DNA of 53,644 nucleotides from Bdellovibrio sp. (GCA_022729855.1 DZBG01000005.1:1-53644), one strand, 5' to 3'. Shown: positions 16,008 to 26,117, counted from the stretch's first letter. Numbers and translations: made by a program. The notes: generated by a model not told the origin, from the sequence alone.

Positions 16008-17863
16008 AGGGACCTCATAAACTGATCTATAATAAATGTTTTTGGTATTTTTTTCTTTTGTGGACTCAAAGTATCAGTCCAATAGATATCACTATTTTTG
16101 CCATTAAAATCTAATTTTCCAGTCATCATCCCTTTAAGATTCTGGCCTTCCACACTTAGTTTTTTGAGAGTTAGGCTGCCTTTACTCCAGTTCGCATTAA
16201 TAGAGAGATCTTGTGGCTTTTCAATCAATCCAAAGTTCCCAGCAAAGAACTCCCAGAACTTCATCCAACTCGATTTCCCTGTAGAAAAAGACGCAATTGA
16301 TAAATTAATATTCCCTTTTCCTTCATAAATATCTTTCACCCAAGCAATATTTAAAACTCCATCTAGCACTGCTAAAGAATTTACCAGACTTGGATGAAAA
16401 TAAGTTCCAAAGCTTCCGAGAGGAAATTTAACGGCCTGCAAACTAACTTTCTCCGCCTTGTCTTCTCCTAAACTCCAGACTGCATCGATTGAGTTTTTCT
16501 CCTGCGAGATTTTCATCGATAAAGTTTTCTGGCCTGTCAGAGGGGACCTTTTAAGACTCACTAGACCCGTATAAAGTTTATCTTCAGAGACAACTTCATG
16601 AAATGACAACTCAGTTGTTTGTTTTGCAACAGGAAAAATATACTTCAAAAATGGATCATAAACTTCAAGATTTTCTGAGTTCATCATTTTCGAATCAAAC
16701 CATAATTTGTGGCTTACTTCTTTAGGGGTCCATAATCCATCAAACCTTGTTTTCTTATCGATACCGACAAATCCAAGTTTATACGACTCTGACATCCATT
16801 CTAAATTCCAAATTCCTTGGTCATCAAAAAAGGTACCTTCAAAACCAAGTTTTAAATCAAAATGATAAATAGATCCTGGCCAAGCATAGTTCCAAGAGAA
16901 GTGTCCTGTTCCTAGCTCACTTCCCTTAAAGAAAGATAATTCTTTCTTAGGATGAAAGTACTTTATAAGGGGTTTAATCATTTCTAACGGTATCTGATTG
17001 ATTGGCCCCGTCAGCGAGAGTTTATTGTCAGTCACTTTTATATCAAGTGTTGAAATATTTTTTGAAGATTGAATGAGTGAAACTTTTGCTTCAATTATTT
17101 TCTGAGCAGGATTCCAATGGCCAGTCCCTTCAATAAACAGATCGTTTAAATTCCAATCTTTCTGGTTAAATCCTCTCGCATCGGCACGCCAATTAATATC
17201 TAACTTTTCACCATTCGATATAAAGTCTCCAAAAATCCAAACTTCACCAGTGTAATTCCCTTCCCATTTAATTGAGAGAGGAATATTTAATTCAAAAGCA
17301 GTCTTACTCCCCACTTTATAATCTCTGATGATAACTTTTGAAAGTTTGAGTCGTCTCGACCCTTGTTTGGGATCAATAAGCTCTAAATCTTTGATCCTAA
17401 TATTCAAAGAAGAATTAAGTACATACTTAGGAAGTTTTAACTCCAGAGTATGACTTTCTTCACTCATTTGTTCTGTAGTTTTTTTATCTTTAAGTGGAGC
17501 TAAGTTTTTTTCTTTTTTAGGAATATTGAGGACGAGTCCTTCAATATTAAGTTGAACACGACCTGATTCAAGCAGAAGTGACCACCAAGGAATTTTTAGT
17601 TCCAAATGGTTAAGTGTTAATTCTTTAATTCCACTTTTTGAGACTGTTATGGAATCAATGGCTAAATTAATATCGATCAGAAAACTTGTATCGATATTTC
17701 CAATTTCAATATTGGCACCAGGATAGGCCTTGTTCAGTTCTTTTTTAAGACCTGTTACCAACGTGTCACTATTGAATCTCTGGTAGGCCATTCCAAATAG
17801 AAGTCCAACCATCATAATGATTGCAACCCAGAGCCATAAGATTTGTTTTAGTGATAATCTCAT
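16004..17863 (-). CDS. AsmA/GspN-like envelope protein
   Basis: The 619-residue product starts with a single hydrophobic anchor (LWLWVAIIMMVGLLFGMAY). A long beta-rich region follows, with repeated short amphipathic strands such as IEIGNIDTSFLIDINLAIDS and LTLNHLELKIPWWSLL. This architecture is typical of AsmA-family and type II secretion protein N-like proteins, which bridge the periplasm and move lipids or assist outer-membrane assembly. The lower-complexity C-terminal part includes the DGVLNIAWVKDIYEGKGNI segment. It sits between pcrA (11 bases upstream) and mtnA (4-base overlap); that neighbourhood does not inform function. The family call rests on overall architecture and is moderate. 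Confidence 0.6.
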   Translation of the reverse strand: MRLSLKQILWLWVAIIMMVGLLFGMAYQRFNSDTLVTGLKKELNKAYPGANIEIGNIDTSFLIDINLAIDSITVSKSGIKELTLNHLELKIPWWSLLLESGRVQLNIEGLVLNIPKKEKNLAPLKDKKTTEQMSEESHTLELKLPKYVLNSSLNIRIKDLELIDPKQGSRRLKLSKVIIRDYKVGSKTAFELNIPLSIKWEGNYTGEVWIFGDFISNGEKLDINWRADARGFNQKDWNLNDLFIEGTGHWNPAQKIIEAKVSLIQSSKNISTLDIKVTDNKLSLTGPINQIPLEMIKPLIKYFHPKKELSFFKGSELGTGHFSWNYAWPGSIYHFDLKLGFEGTFFDDQGIWNLEWMSESYKLGFVGIDKKTRFDGLWTPKEVSHKLWFDSKMMNSENLEVYDPFLKYIFPVAKQTTELSFHEVVSEDKLYTGLVSLKRSPLTGQKTLSMKISQEKNSIDAVWSLGEDKAEKVSLQAVKFPLGSFGTYFHPSLVNSLAVLDGVLNIAWVKDIYEGKGNINLSIASFSTGKSSWMKFWEFFAGNFGLIEKPQDLSINANWSKGSLTLKKLSVEGQNLKGMMTGKLDFNGKNSDIYWTDTLSPQKKKIPKTFIIDQFMRSL

Positions 17864-17874
17864 ATTCTTCTTTT

Positions 17875-20127
17875 TTATAATTTTTGTAATGGTGCAAACT
17901 TCACCATGAATTTTTTGCGGACTCCATCTTTAAATAAGATGGTTACTTTTTCATCTTGGCCTACGCCTTCAGAATCAAGCACAGTTCCGTTGCCATAAAG
18001 GGCATGAGAAATTTTTGAACCAGCGGGATAAGCCCCCATTAAATAGGCAGGCTTTTTTTGCTGATACACTTTATCTTGATGATAAACTTTTTCATCATCG
18101 TAAGATGTTTCTTGAGAGAAATCATCATAACTATTCGACTTACTTCCCCAAGACTGAGGCTGCTGTCTTCCTGTTTGGAAAAACTCCCATTTATAGTATT
18201 CATCTGGGATTTCTTGAAGAAATTGGCTTGGTCCATTGAACTTTACACTTCCCCAAAGCATTCTTCCTTGGGCAAAACAAATATAAAGTTTTTTCATGGC
18301 ACGAGTCATCGCCACATAAAAAAGTCTTCTCTCCTCTTCAAGGGCCATCGATGAGTTCGATTCTAAACTTTTGAATGAAGGAAAAATATTTTCTTCAAGC
18401 CCAATAAGAAATACATATGGGTACTCAAGTCCCTTAGAGCCATGAACAGTCATAAGAGAAACAAGATCATTTCCTACAGATTCTTCCGTATCGCTATCAA
18501 GAGTGATTGTTTCTAAAAACTTAGTGAGGTTTGGAGTTTCCATTGAATCTTCAAACTGCTTCAAAGCACTCATAAGCTCTTCTAAGTTCTCTAACCTTGC
18601 TGCTCCTTCATAGGTTTTATCCGCTCTGAGGTAATCATAATAAGTCGACTCATGAAGAAGTTTTTCATAAGTGACTGTGGGTAGTGCATCTTCAGCTTCC
18701 AACATTTGCACTTCTTGAATAAGAGAAACAAATTGCTGAATAGAACTCATCACCTTTGCTGAAAGTGAGAGGTGTTTGAAATCGACAGGAGTAAGAACAA
18801 TTCTCTCAAAGAGTTCAAAAAGAGAAAGCTGAAGTCTTACGGCTTCATCTTCGAGTTTTCTCAAAGACGTGGGTCCAACACCTCTGGCAGGAGTATTAAT
18901 AACTCTTGTGAGGGCCAGAGAGTCCTTCTTATTTACCACCACTCGCATATAAGCGAGCATATCCTTAATTTCTTTTCGTTCGTAGAATTTCATCCCTGCT
19001 ACAACTCTGTAAGGGAACTTTTCTTTTCTAAGAGCATCCTCAATAGGTCGAGAGTGAGCATTGTTACGATAAAAAACGGCGATATCTTTAAGGGAGACGC
19101 CTTTCATCGCAAGCTTTTTGATTTCAGTTCCAACAAACTCCGCTTCCGCTCTATCATCACGACACTCGGTGATTTGAATAACTTCACCTTCCTCATTATC
19201 AGTCCACATATTCTTGCCCTTGCGAGCAAGGTTGCGTGAAATAACATGAGTGGCGGCTTCAATAATTCTTTTTGATGAGCGGTAGTTTTGTTCAAGCTTA
19301 ATAAGTTTAGCTTCAGGAAACACTTTTTCAAAATCTAGGATATTTCTAATATCTGCTCCACGCCAAGAATAAATACTTTGATCTTCATCACCTACAACAC
19401 AAATATTTTTGTGAAGAGTGGAAATCAATGTAATAAGTTCAAATTGAGCGCGGTTTGTATCTTGATACTCATCGACTAAAACATATTTATATTTTTGCTG
19501 ATACTTCTGTAATACTTCCGGATGAGATTTAAAGAGATTCAACACTCCTGTAATGAGTCCACCAAAATCCACAGCATTGTTGCGATGAAGTTCTGCTTCA
19601 TATTCCAGAAAAATATCAAAGAGTCTTTTATCATCCGTCATGGCCTCAATTTCTTTAGTCACTGGCTGACCAATATAGAAGCCCTGATTTTTAATCCCAT
19701 CGATATATGAGTTCACAACATATGGTGAGAGATCTTTTTGGTTAATGCCCCTTTTAGAGAGACAGGCCTTGATGATTGAATTGGATTCACCATCATCATA
19801 AATTGTGAAGTTTTTTGAAAGGCCTAGATAATTGGCCTCCATACGAAGAACTTTTGCACAAAATGCGTGAAAGGTTGTGACTTGCAAGGCTCCCACATCA
19901 ATATTGATATTATGTGAGAGTCTCTCGCGCATCTCTTTCGAAGCCTTATTAGAAAATGTCACAGCCAGAACATGAAATGGAGAAATCCGTTTTTCTTCTA
20001 ACAAATACTGAATTCTTGCTACCAGTGTTCGAGTTTTTCCTGAACCAGCTCCTGCAAGGAGCATCACAGGTCCATCTGTATGGAGAACTGCTTCTCGTTG
20101 ACTTGGGTTTAAGAAATCAAGATTCAT
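17875..20127 (-). CDS. pcrA: ATP-dependent DNA helicase PcrA/UvrD
   Basis: The 750-residue superfamily 1A helicase shows LLAGAGSGKTRTL (Walker A), VDEYQDTN (Walker B), VVGDEDQSIYSWRGAD (motif III region), EQNYRSSKRI (motif IV), LMTVHGSKGLEYPYV (motif V) and FYVAMTRAMKKLYI (motif VI). The C-terminal stretch with SHALYGNGTVLDSEG matches the PcrA tudor-like domain that contacts RNA polymerase. It unwinds DNA 3' to 5' during repair and replication restart and removes RecA filaments. It overlaps the glmS stop codon by one base (TAATG). Length is close to that of PcrA (about 730). Confidence 0.95.
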   Translation of the reverse strand: MNLDFLNPSQREAVLHTDGPVMLLAGAGSGKTRTLVARIQYLLEEKRISPFHVLAVTFSNKASKEMRERLSHNINIDVGALQVTTFHAFCAKVLRMEANYLGLSKNFTIYDDGESNSIIKACLSKRGINQKDLSPYVVNSYIDGIKNQGFYIGQPVTKEIEAMTDDKRLFDIFLEYEAELHRNNAVDFGGLITGVLNLFKSHPEVLQKYQQKYKYVLVDEYQDTNRAQFELITLISTLHKNICVVGDEDQSIYSWRGADIRNILDFEKVFPEAKLIKLEQNYRSSKRIIEAATHVISRNLARKGKNMWTDNEEGEVIQITECRDDRAEAEFVGTEIKKLAMKGVSLKDIAVFYRNNAHSRPIEDALRKEKFPYRVVAGMKFYERKEIKDMLAYMRVVVNKKDSLALTRVINTPARGVGPTSLRKLEDEAVRLQLSLFELFERIVLTPVDFKHLSLSAKVMSSIQQFVSLIQEVQMLEAEDALPTVTYEKLLHESTYYDYLRADKTYEGAARLENLEELMSALKQFEDSMETPNLTKFLETITLDSDTEESVGNDLVSLMTVHGSKGLEYPYVFLIGLEENIFPSFKSLESNSSMALEEERRLFYVAMTRAMKKLYICFAQGRMLWGSVKFNGPSQFLQEIPDEYYKWEFFQTGRQQPQSWGSKSNSYDDFSQETSYDDEKVYHQDKVYQQKKPAYLMGAYPAGSKISHALYGNGTVLDSEGVGQDEKVTILFKDGVRKKFMVKFAPLQKL

Positions 20128-21938
20128 TACTCTACCGTAACCGATTTCGCTAAATTTCTTGGCTTATCAATATCTGTGCCTTTAAGTTTAGCAATATGAT
20201 AGGCCACAAATTGAAGAACAACATTCACCATAAGTGGGGCAAGATTTGGAAGTCCATCAAAATTAAGTCCAATATAAAAATCTGAAAGATGCTCAAGTTC
20301 CGAATTATTTTTGGGTCCGACTGTAACAATTACCCCGCGACGAGCTTTTACTTCTTCAACATTAGAAACTGTTTTTTCAAAAAGTTCAGGGCCAACAACT
20401 GCGATATTAACAATGTCCTCATCAATTAAAGCAATTGGCCCATGCTTTAGTTCTCCTGCGGCGTAACCTTCAGCATGAACATAAGCAATCTCTTTAAGTT
20501 TAAGTGCGCCTTCAAGAGCGATTGGAAAATAAGTCCCGCGTCCTGTGAAGATAAATCCTTTTTTGTGGAAAATATTTTCAGCAACTGTTTTATATTGCTC
20601 TGAATTTTCACAAACTTCATTAATACGTTGAGAAAGAGTAATGATCTCCTGATAAACTTCAGGCTTATCTAAAGTCTTACTCATTGCTCGACTCATTAAG
20701 AACCCAGTCAGAGCTTGAAGTGTAAACGCCTTAGTACTTGCAACACCGATTTCGCGGCCAGCATGAATCAAAAAATTCTTAGTTGAATTTCTAAATAGAG
20801 TCGAACCTTCTACATTGATAATTGAGTAAGAAGCAATGTCTTGTTCAGTACAAAGTTCTTGGCAAGCAAGTGTGTCGGCTGTCTCTCCTGATTGAGAAAT
20901 AAAAAGCCCAACTTCTTTTTTATTAAGAATTGGATTTTTATATCTAAACTCAGAAGCGATATCCACAAAACAACGGATGCGGTTATCCATTTCAAAATAA
21001 TTTTTAATCACTAGACCTGCATGCCAAGCAGTACCACATGCCGTGATATGAAAAGCGGCAGGAATTGATTTATCAAGATCTTCAATAACCTTACGACCTT
21101 CATTCTTAATATAAAAGCCTGCTAGCTTATCAACTAAAGAAGACTGCTCATGGATCTCTTTAAGCATATAGTGCTCATAATCACCTTTTGAGTTTGCATC
21201 CATAGTCATTGCATTTGCTTGTGATTTTATGCGTGTTGAAGGCTTAAGATCTAACTCATAAAAGTTAAACTTAACTTCTGTCTCACTCACAACTCCTTCA
21301 CAGATAACACCATCTTGAGGGAAATAAATATTAGGAGCAAAGCCCACAAGTGCAAATGGATCTGATGAAACAAATGCTTCACGAGTTTCTTTATTCTCAC
21401 CTACTACTAAAGGAGCAGAACGTTTAATTCCGTAAAGCTTATCAGATGCTTTTTCAATAATTACAAATGATGAGTTTCCCGTAATCAAATTAAAGGTCTT
21501 AGAAATTGATTGAAGAGTGTTACTCGTTTGCTTATAAAATTTGGTAAGAAGTACTAAAAAAACTTCAGAATCTGTTTGAGATTTAAACTCCCAACCTTCA
21601 GCTTGAAGTTCTTTTTTAAGAATTGAGGCATTTTCAATAATACCGTTGTGAACAACAGCAAAGATTTCATTTCCATGAGGGTGAGCATTGTCAGTTGTTA
21701 CTGCTCCATGTGTGGCCCAACGTGTATGCCCAATTCCTGTATGAGAAGATGGGTTCATTTTATTAAGAATTTCCTTGAGATTATCAAGTTTACCCTCTTT
21801 TTTAATGACCTGAAGTTCTCCATTAAGCTTTAAACAAATACCAGATGAATCGTATCCACGGTACTCAAGACGTGAGAGCCCTTCAATGATTGAGTTAACT
21901 GAATTTCCGGGACCGCTATAACCTACGATTCCACACAT
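20127..21938 (-). CDS. glmS: glutamine-fructose-6-phosphate aminotransferase
   Basis: The 603 residues are typical for GlmS. After removal of Met, Cys1 (MCGIVGYSG) is the glutaminase nucleophile. GHTRWATHGAVTTDNAHPH follows. The isomerase half has two SIS domains, with SGETADTL and ITACGTAWHAG, and ends with KPRNLAKSVTVE. It makes glucosamine-6-phosphate, the first step of UDP-GlcNAc synthesis, and is the neighbour of glmU. The 5' leader at 21944-21993 forms a long hairpin that contains the AGGAG ribosome site, suggesting post-transcriptional control; see the separate entry. It shares TAATG with pcrA downstream. Confidence 0.97.
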   Translation of the reverse strand: MCGIVGYSGPGNSVNSIIEGLSRLEYRGYDSSGICLKLNGELQVIKKEGKLDNLKEILNKMNPSSHTGIGHTRWATHGAVTTDNAHPHGNEIFAVVHNGIIENASILKKELQAEGWEFKSQTDSEVFLVLLTKFYKQTSNTLQSISKTFNLITGNSSFVIIEKASDKLYGIKRSAPLVVGENKETREAFVSSDPFALVGFAPNIYFPQDGVICEGVVSETEVKFNFYELDLKPSTRIKSQANAMTMDANSKGDYEHYMLKEIHEQSSLVDKLAGFYIKNEGRKVIEDLDKSIPAAFHITACGTAWHAGLVIKNYFEMDNRIRCFVDIASEFRYKNPILNKKEVGLFISQSGETADTLACQELCTEQDIASYSIINVEGSTLFRNSTKNFLIHAGREIGVASTKAFTLQALTGFLMSRAMSKTLDKPEVYQEIITLSQRINEVCENSEQYKTVAENIFHKKGFIFTGRGTYFPIALEGALKLKEIAYVHAEGYAAGELKHGPIALIDEDIVNIAVVGPELFEKTVSNVEEVKARRGVIVTVGPKNNSELEHLSDFYIGLNFDGLPNLAPLMVNVVLQFVAYHIAKLKGTDIDKPRNLAKSVTVE

Positions 21939-21993
21939 AAAAAACTCCTAGATCGAGAGGAAAATTAAGATTTTCAACTCTACCACTAGGAGT
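21939..21993 (-). promoter_or_regulatory. hairpin enclosing the glmS ribosome-binding site
   Basis: In the minus-strand transcript between glmU and glmS, ACTCCTAG (21993-21986) pairs with CTAGGAGT (21951-21944). Inside, AGAG pairs with CTCT and GAAAAT with ATTTTC around a CTTA loop, giving about 18 pairs in 50 nt. The outer 3' arm is the AGGAG ribosome site of glmS, and five U residues run directly to the AUG at 21938. It could be an intrinsic terminator with read-through, or an on/off switch for glmS translation. The pairings are visible; the regulation is inferred. Confidence 0.55.
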
Positions 21994-22019
21994 ACTTTCT
22001 TACTAGTTTTACGCGGAGC

Positions 22020-23429
22020 TTATTCGCTCTTTTTCGTCTTGAGAAACTTCTTGGCCATTCCCTCTTTGGTCACTTGTTGAGAGCGGGCAATAGCAAAGCC
22101 CTCCGAAGGAACGGATTTAGTGATAGTTGACCCTGCGCCAATGAAAGCGTTATCCCCAATTTCAATTGGAGCGATCATTTGAACATCTGACCCGACAAAA
22201 GTATTTGAGCCTATTTTAGTCTTGTGCTTGTTAGCACCATCATAGTTACAAGTAATAAAACCACAGCCAATATTGCTGTTTTCACCAATTTCAGCATCAC
22301 CTACGTAACTTAGGTGCGAAACTTTCGCTCCTGCAGCAAGTTTTGACTTCTTTATTTCAACAAAGTTTCCAATCTTGGCCTTAGTGCCAATTTCTGTTCC
22401 AGGACGAAGTCTGGCCATTGGACCAACTGATGCTCCCGTTCCTATAATCGATTCTTCTATATAACTATTGGCCAAGATTTGAACTTCATTTGCAATAGTT
22501 GAGTCTTTAATAAAAGTTCCTGACTCGATAACTGTGTTCTCTCCAATTTTAGTATTACCTAAAAAAGTAACATTGGGATAAATCACTGATCCTACCCCAA
22601 TTTCAACTGAGGACTCTATGTATGTTGATTCTGGATTTAAAAATCTCACTCCACTCACCATCAATTTTTGAGTATGGCGTGCTCTAAGTTCTTTACTGAC
22701 TTCTGCTAATTGTTCCATCGTATTCACTCCTAAAAATGGTGTTCCGTCCTCGAAACAAATGGCTTCAACGTTAAAACTATCTTGAAATAAGTCAGTAAGA
22801 TAAAATTCGCCAGACTTATTTTTGTTTGAAATTTTTCCTAAAACATCTTTCACATGTGATGTTTTAAGAATGTAAAAACCTGAATTCACCTCAGTCATTT
22901 TTCTCTCAACTTCAGTGGCATCTTTTTCTTCAACAATATGGAATCCATTTGCGGCCCTGACCATTCGCCCATAGCCCGTTGGATTTTCTAAATGAAAACT
23001 TGCAGCAACTCCTACAAGCTGTGAATTATTTTTAAGAGTTGTGAACAATTTTTCAAAGTCGGTAGCTCTTATAAGAGGAGTATCTGCGCAAGCCACTAAT
23101 GTATAAGTATGATTCCAGAAATGTGGATGATCACTAAAGCATGCCTTAAGAGCATCAGCTGTTCCATTTTGCTCTCTTTGAATAGCCGTTTTAAGAGGAG
23201 AATTTGGAAATTTATCGGCTAAATGAGAGATTAATTCTTCTTTAAGGTGGCCAACAACAACACCTATCTCACAAGGAAGTTTTACACTCTTGGCAAATGA
23301 AAAACTCTCTTCAATGACATAATCTAAGAGTGATTTCCCAAGAGCGGGCATTAAAGCTTTAGGTGTTGGCACTTTCATGCGTGTGCCTTTCCCAGCCGCT
23401 AAAATTACTACACCAATTGTGTCGGTCAT
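22020..23429 (-). CDS. glmU: bifunctional GlmU (GlcNAc-1-P uridyltransferase / glucosamine-1-P acetyltransferase)
   Basis: The 469-residue protein has an N-terminal nucleotidyltransferase with the loop LAAGKGTRMKVPTPKALMPA and a metal-binding VACADTPLIR. The C-terminal half has the hexapeptide repeats of a left-handed beta helix (for example IGVGSVIYPNVTFLGNTKIG) and the acetyltransferase-end motif NIGCGFITCNYDG. It makes UDP-GlcNAc for peptidoglycan and lipopolysaccharide. It is upstream of glmS in the same orientation, 81 bases apart, in the order glmU-glmS. The start at 23429 follows GAGGTAGAGTAT. Length is close to the usual 455 residues, with a short C-terminal extension ending KFLKTKKSE. 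Confidence 0.96.
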   Translation of the reverse strand: MTDTIGVVILAAGKGTRMKVPTPKALMPALGKSLLDYVIEESFSFAKSVKLPCEIGVVVGHLKEELISHLADKFPNSPLKTAIQREQNGTADALKACFSDHPHFWNHTYTLVACADTPLIRATDFEKLFTTLKNNSQLVGVAASFHLENPTGYGRMVRAANGFHIVEEKDATEVERKMTEVNSGFYILKTSHVKDVLGKISNKNKSGEFYLTDLFQDSFNVEAICFEDGTPFLGVNTMEQLAEVSKELRARHTQKLMVSGVRFLNPESTYIESSVEIGVGSVIYPNVTFLGNTKIGENTVIESGTFIKDSTIANEVQILANSYIEESIIGTGASVGPMARLRPGTEIGTKAKIGNFVEIKKSKLAAGAKVSHLSYVGDAEIGENSNIGCGFITCNYDGANKHKTKIGSNTFVGSDVQMIAPIEIGDNAFIGAGSTITKSVPSEGFAIARSQQVTKEGMAKKFLKTKKSE

Positions 23430-23541
23430 ATACTCTACCTCTTCTCTCTCTTAAGCACTCTATAAGAGTGAAAATACAGGATTATTCATCAATATTACAC
23501 TATTTATTCTATAGAGAAAACCTGACTAAAGCATCTGTGAA

Positions 23542-23571
23542 TTGAAAGTTTTTCGCAAGAAACCTTAAAAT
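23542..23571 (+). promoter_or_regulatory. candidate sigma70 promoter of lon
   Basis: TTGAAA at 23542-23547 and TAAAAT at 23566-23571 are separated by 18 bases. The lon start codon is 87 bases downstream. It lies in the 228-base divergent gap between glmU and lon. No HrcA (CIRCE) or sigma32-like motif is obvious. Confidence 0.4.
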
Positions 23572-23657
23572 TCCTTAAAGAAGCATCCTAAAGCGCCGAA
23601 TTAAGTACTGTTAGTTTTCTTTGTTCACGGACGAAACATTGATAGAGGAGAAGATGT

Positions 23658-26081
23658 ATGGTGACTAATTACGAGGGTGAGGCGATCGAGTTTAAAGAGA
23701 CGCTTCCACTACTTCCAGTGCGCGATCTAGTGGTTTACCCTTTTATGATTCTGCCGTTATTTGTTGGTCGCGAGACATCAATTAAAGCAGTAGAAGAATC
23801 TTTAAACAACACGGATCGTTTGATTCTTCTGGCTTCGCAGAAAGACATTACGGCTGAAAATCCATCACCTTCTGAGATTTATCAGATGGGGACAGTTGCA
23901 ATGATCATGAGAATGAGAAAGCTTCCTGATGGAAGAATTAAGATTCTTATTCAAGGTTTGGCAAAAGCTCGCATTAAAGAGTTTGTTGGAACTGAACCTT
24001 TCTACCAAGTAAAAGTAGAGAAAGTAGAAACTCAACCAGTAACTGTGGCCCCTGCTACGATTGAAGCTCTTTCACGATCTGTGAAAGAAAATCTTGAAAA
24101 AGTTATTTCGTTTGGGAAAGTTCTTTCACCAGATATTATGATGGTGCTTGAAGACATTACTGATCCAGGACGTCTGGCAGATTTAATTGCTTCAAACTTA
24201 AATCTTAAAGTTGGTGAAGCACAAAAGATTTTGGAAATTCTTGATCCAGTTGAAAGACTGAATACAATCAACCAAATTCTAGTGCATGAACTTGAAGTCC
24301 TTAATGCACAGGCAAAAGTTAAGCCAAATAAACCTGAAGATTATTCTAAACAACAACGCGACTTCTTAAAAGATCAAATCAAGTCTATGAAACAAGAACT
24401 TGATGAGAATGAAAAAGATGGTGAGTTTGTTGAAATCAAAGAAAAGCTAATTGCTAAATCTCTTCCTCCTGAAGCTGAGAAAGAAGCGATGAAACAATTA
24501 GGTCGTCTTGAAAGAATGCACCCTGATTCTTCAGAGGCCAGTATTCTTAGAAGTTATCTTGAATGGGTAGTAGATCTACCTTGGACAGAAAAATCAGAAG
24601 AGATTACAGATCTAAAATATGCCAAAGAAGTTCTAGATGAAGATCATTTTGATCTTGATAAAATTAAAGAACGTATCCTTGAATACCTTGCTGTTCGCCA
24701 ATTAAAAGGTGCTACTGCTAAAGGACCAATTCTTTGTTTCTCTGGACCTCCAGGTGTTGGTAAAACATCTCTTGGTAAATCAATTGCTAAAGCTACAGGG
24801 CGTGAATTCGTAAGAATTTCTCTCGGTGGTGTGAAAGATGAATCAGAGATCCGTGGTCACCGCCGTACATATGTAGGAGCGATGCCGGGAAGATTTGTTC
24901 AAGCAATGAAACAGTGTAAAACAACAAATCCAGTTATTCTTCTCGATGAGTTAGATAAACTAGGTTCTGACTTTAAAGGTGATCCAGCTTCAGCAATGCT
25001 AGAGGTTCTTGATCCTGAACAGAACTGTACTTTTAGAGATAATTACTTAAACGTTTCTTATGACCTTTCTCAGATCATGTTTATTGCAACTGCAAACATG
25101 CTTGATCAGATTCCAGGCCCTCTAAGAGACCGTATGGAAATTATTAACCTTTCTGGTTATAGCCATGAAGAGAAAGTCGCCATTTCTAAAAAATACCTCA
25201 TTCCTAAACAAATGGATGAGCATGGAATTACTGATGATCATATTGAGTTCCATGATGAAGGTGTTGAAGCCCTTATCAATGGTTATACAAGAGAAGCTGG
25301 TCTTCGTAATCTTGAAAGACAAGTTGGTGCTCTTTGTAGAAAAGTGGCGAAGAAAATTGCAACAGGAAGTGTGACTAAAACTCATATCTTAACTGCCACA
25401 GTAGAAGAACTTCTAGGGCCTGCCATGTACTCACATGAAGACTCAAATGAGTTTGATGAAGTAGGAGTTGCCACAGGACTTGCTTGGACAGCTGCTGGTG
25501 GAGAAATTCTTCATATTGAAGCCACGAAGATGAAAGGAAGAAGAATTACTCTGACAGGTCAACTTGGTGAAGTCATGAAAGAATCAGCTCAAACAGCAAT
25601 GGGATTCATTAGAAGTCATGCTGCTGAGTTAGGAATTGATGATAAAGTTTTCGAAGAAAATGAGATCCATATTCACTTACCAGCTGGGGCCATTCCAAAA
25701 GACGGACCAAGTGCAGGGATCACTCTTGCTACAGTCATCGTTTCTCTTTTAACTAATACTTATATTAGTAAAGACATTGCGATGACAGGAGAGATCACTC
25801 TTACAGGAAAAGTTCTTCCTGTAGGTGGTATTAAAGAAAAAGTATTGGCCGCAATGAGAGCTGGAATTGAAACAGTGATCATCCCGTGGAAATGCCAAAA
25901 AGATCTTCTTGAAATTCCCGCTCACTACCGTAAAAAGATTAACTTTGTTCCGGTAAAGAATATCCAAGAAGTTCTAGAGATCGCTCTTGTTGACTGGAAA
26001 GGTCAACTAAGTCTGGACTCTCGCAAGAGAAAGACAGAAGAAAAGAAGCCAAGAACTAAAAATGATCAAGTAGCTGCTTAG
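23658..26081 (+). CDS. lon: ATP-dependent protease Lon
   Basis: The 807-residue protein has the N-terminal LON substrate domain (LPLLPVRDLVVYPFMILPLF), a coiled-coil middle, the AAA+ module and a protease domain. Walker A is SGPPGVGKTSLGKSIA and Walker B is VILLDELDKLG. The catalytic Ser is in KDGPSAGITLATVIV and the Lys in TGKVLPVGGIKEKVLAAMRA. It degrades misfolded and regulatory proteins. The ATG at 23658 lies seven bases after GAGGAG. An out-of-frame ATG at 23654 opens only a four-codon frame (MYGD) over the start. A strong terminator follows the gene. Confidence 0.98.
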   Translation: MVTNYEGEAIEFKETLPLLPVRDLVVYPFMILPLFVGRETSIKAVEESLNNTDRLILLASQKDITAENPSPSEIYQMGTVAMIMRMRKLPDGRIKILIQGLAKARIKEFVGTEPFYQVKVEKVETQPVTVAPATIEALSRSVKENLEKVISFGKVLSPDIMMVLEDITDPGRLADLIASNLNLKVGEAQKILEILDPVERLNTINQILVHELEVLNAQAKVKPNKPEDYSKQQRDFLKDQIKSMKQELDENEKDGEFVEIKEKLIAKSLPPEAEKEAMKQLGRLERMHPDSSEASILRSYLEWVVDLPWTEKSEEITDLKYAKEVLDEDHFDLDKIKERILEYLAVRQLKGATAKGPILCFSGPPGVGKTSLGKSIAKATGREFVRISLGGVKDESEIRGHRRTYVGAMPGRFVQAMKQCKTTNPVILLDELDKLGSDFKGDPASAMLEVLDPEQNCTFRDNYLNVSYDLSQIMFIATANMLDQIPGPLRDRMEIINLSGYSHEEKVAISKKYLIPKQMDEHGITDDHIEFHDEGVEALINGYTREAGLRNLERQVGALCRKVAKKIATGSVTKTHILTATVEELLGPAMYSHEDSNEFDEVGVATGLAWTAAGGEILHIEATKMKGRRITLTGQLGEVMKESAQTAMGFIRSHAAELGIDDKVFEENEIHIHLPAGAIPKDGPSAGITLATVIVSLLTNTYISKDIAMTGEITLTGKVLPVGGIKEKVLAAMRAGIETVIIPWKCQKDLLEIPAHYRKKINFVPVKNIQEVLEIALVDWKGQLSLDSRKRKTEEKKPRTKNDQVAA

Positions 26082-26090
26082 TTTTCATTT

Positions 26091-26117
26091 AAAGGGCCTG
26101 CGAAAGCAGGCCTTTTT
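26091..26117 (+). terminator. rho-independent terminator of lon
   Basis: GGCCTGC (26095-26101), GAAA loop and GCAGGCC (26106-26112) are followed by five T. The GNRA-like tetraloop and perfect seven-pair stem make this a strong terminator ten bases after the lon stop. The mirror A run also allows weak action on the minus strand. Confidence 0.9.

Noticed and set aside
18772-19239. 155-residue plus-strand frame
   Set aside because: It lies entirely antisense to pcrA, has no ribosome site and has a composition unlike protein.
23654-23668. Four-codon frame MYGD overlapping the lon start as a leader peptide
   Set aside because: Spacing of only three bases from GAGGAG is too short for initiation, so it is probably chance.
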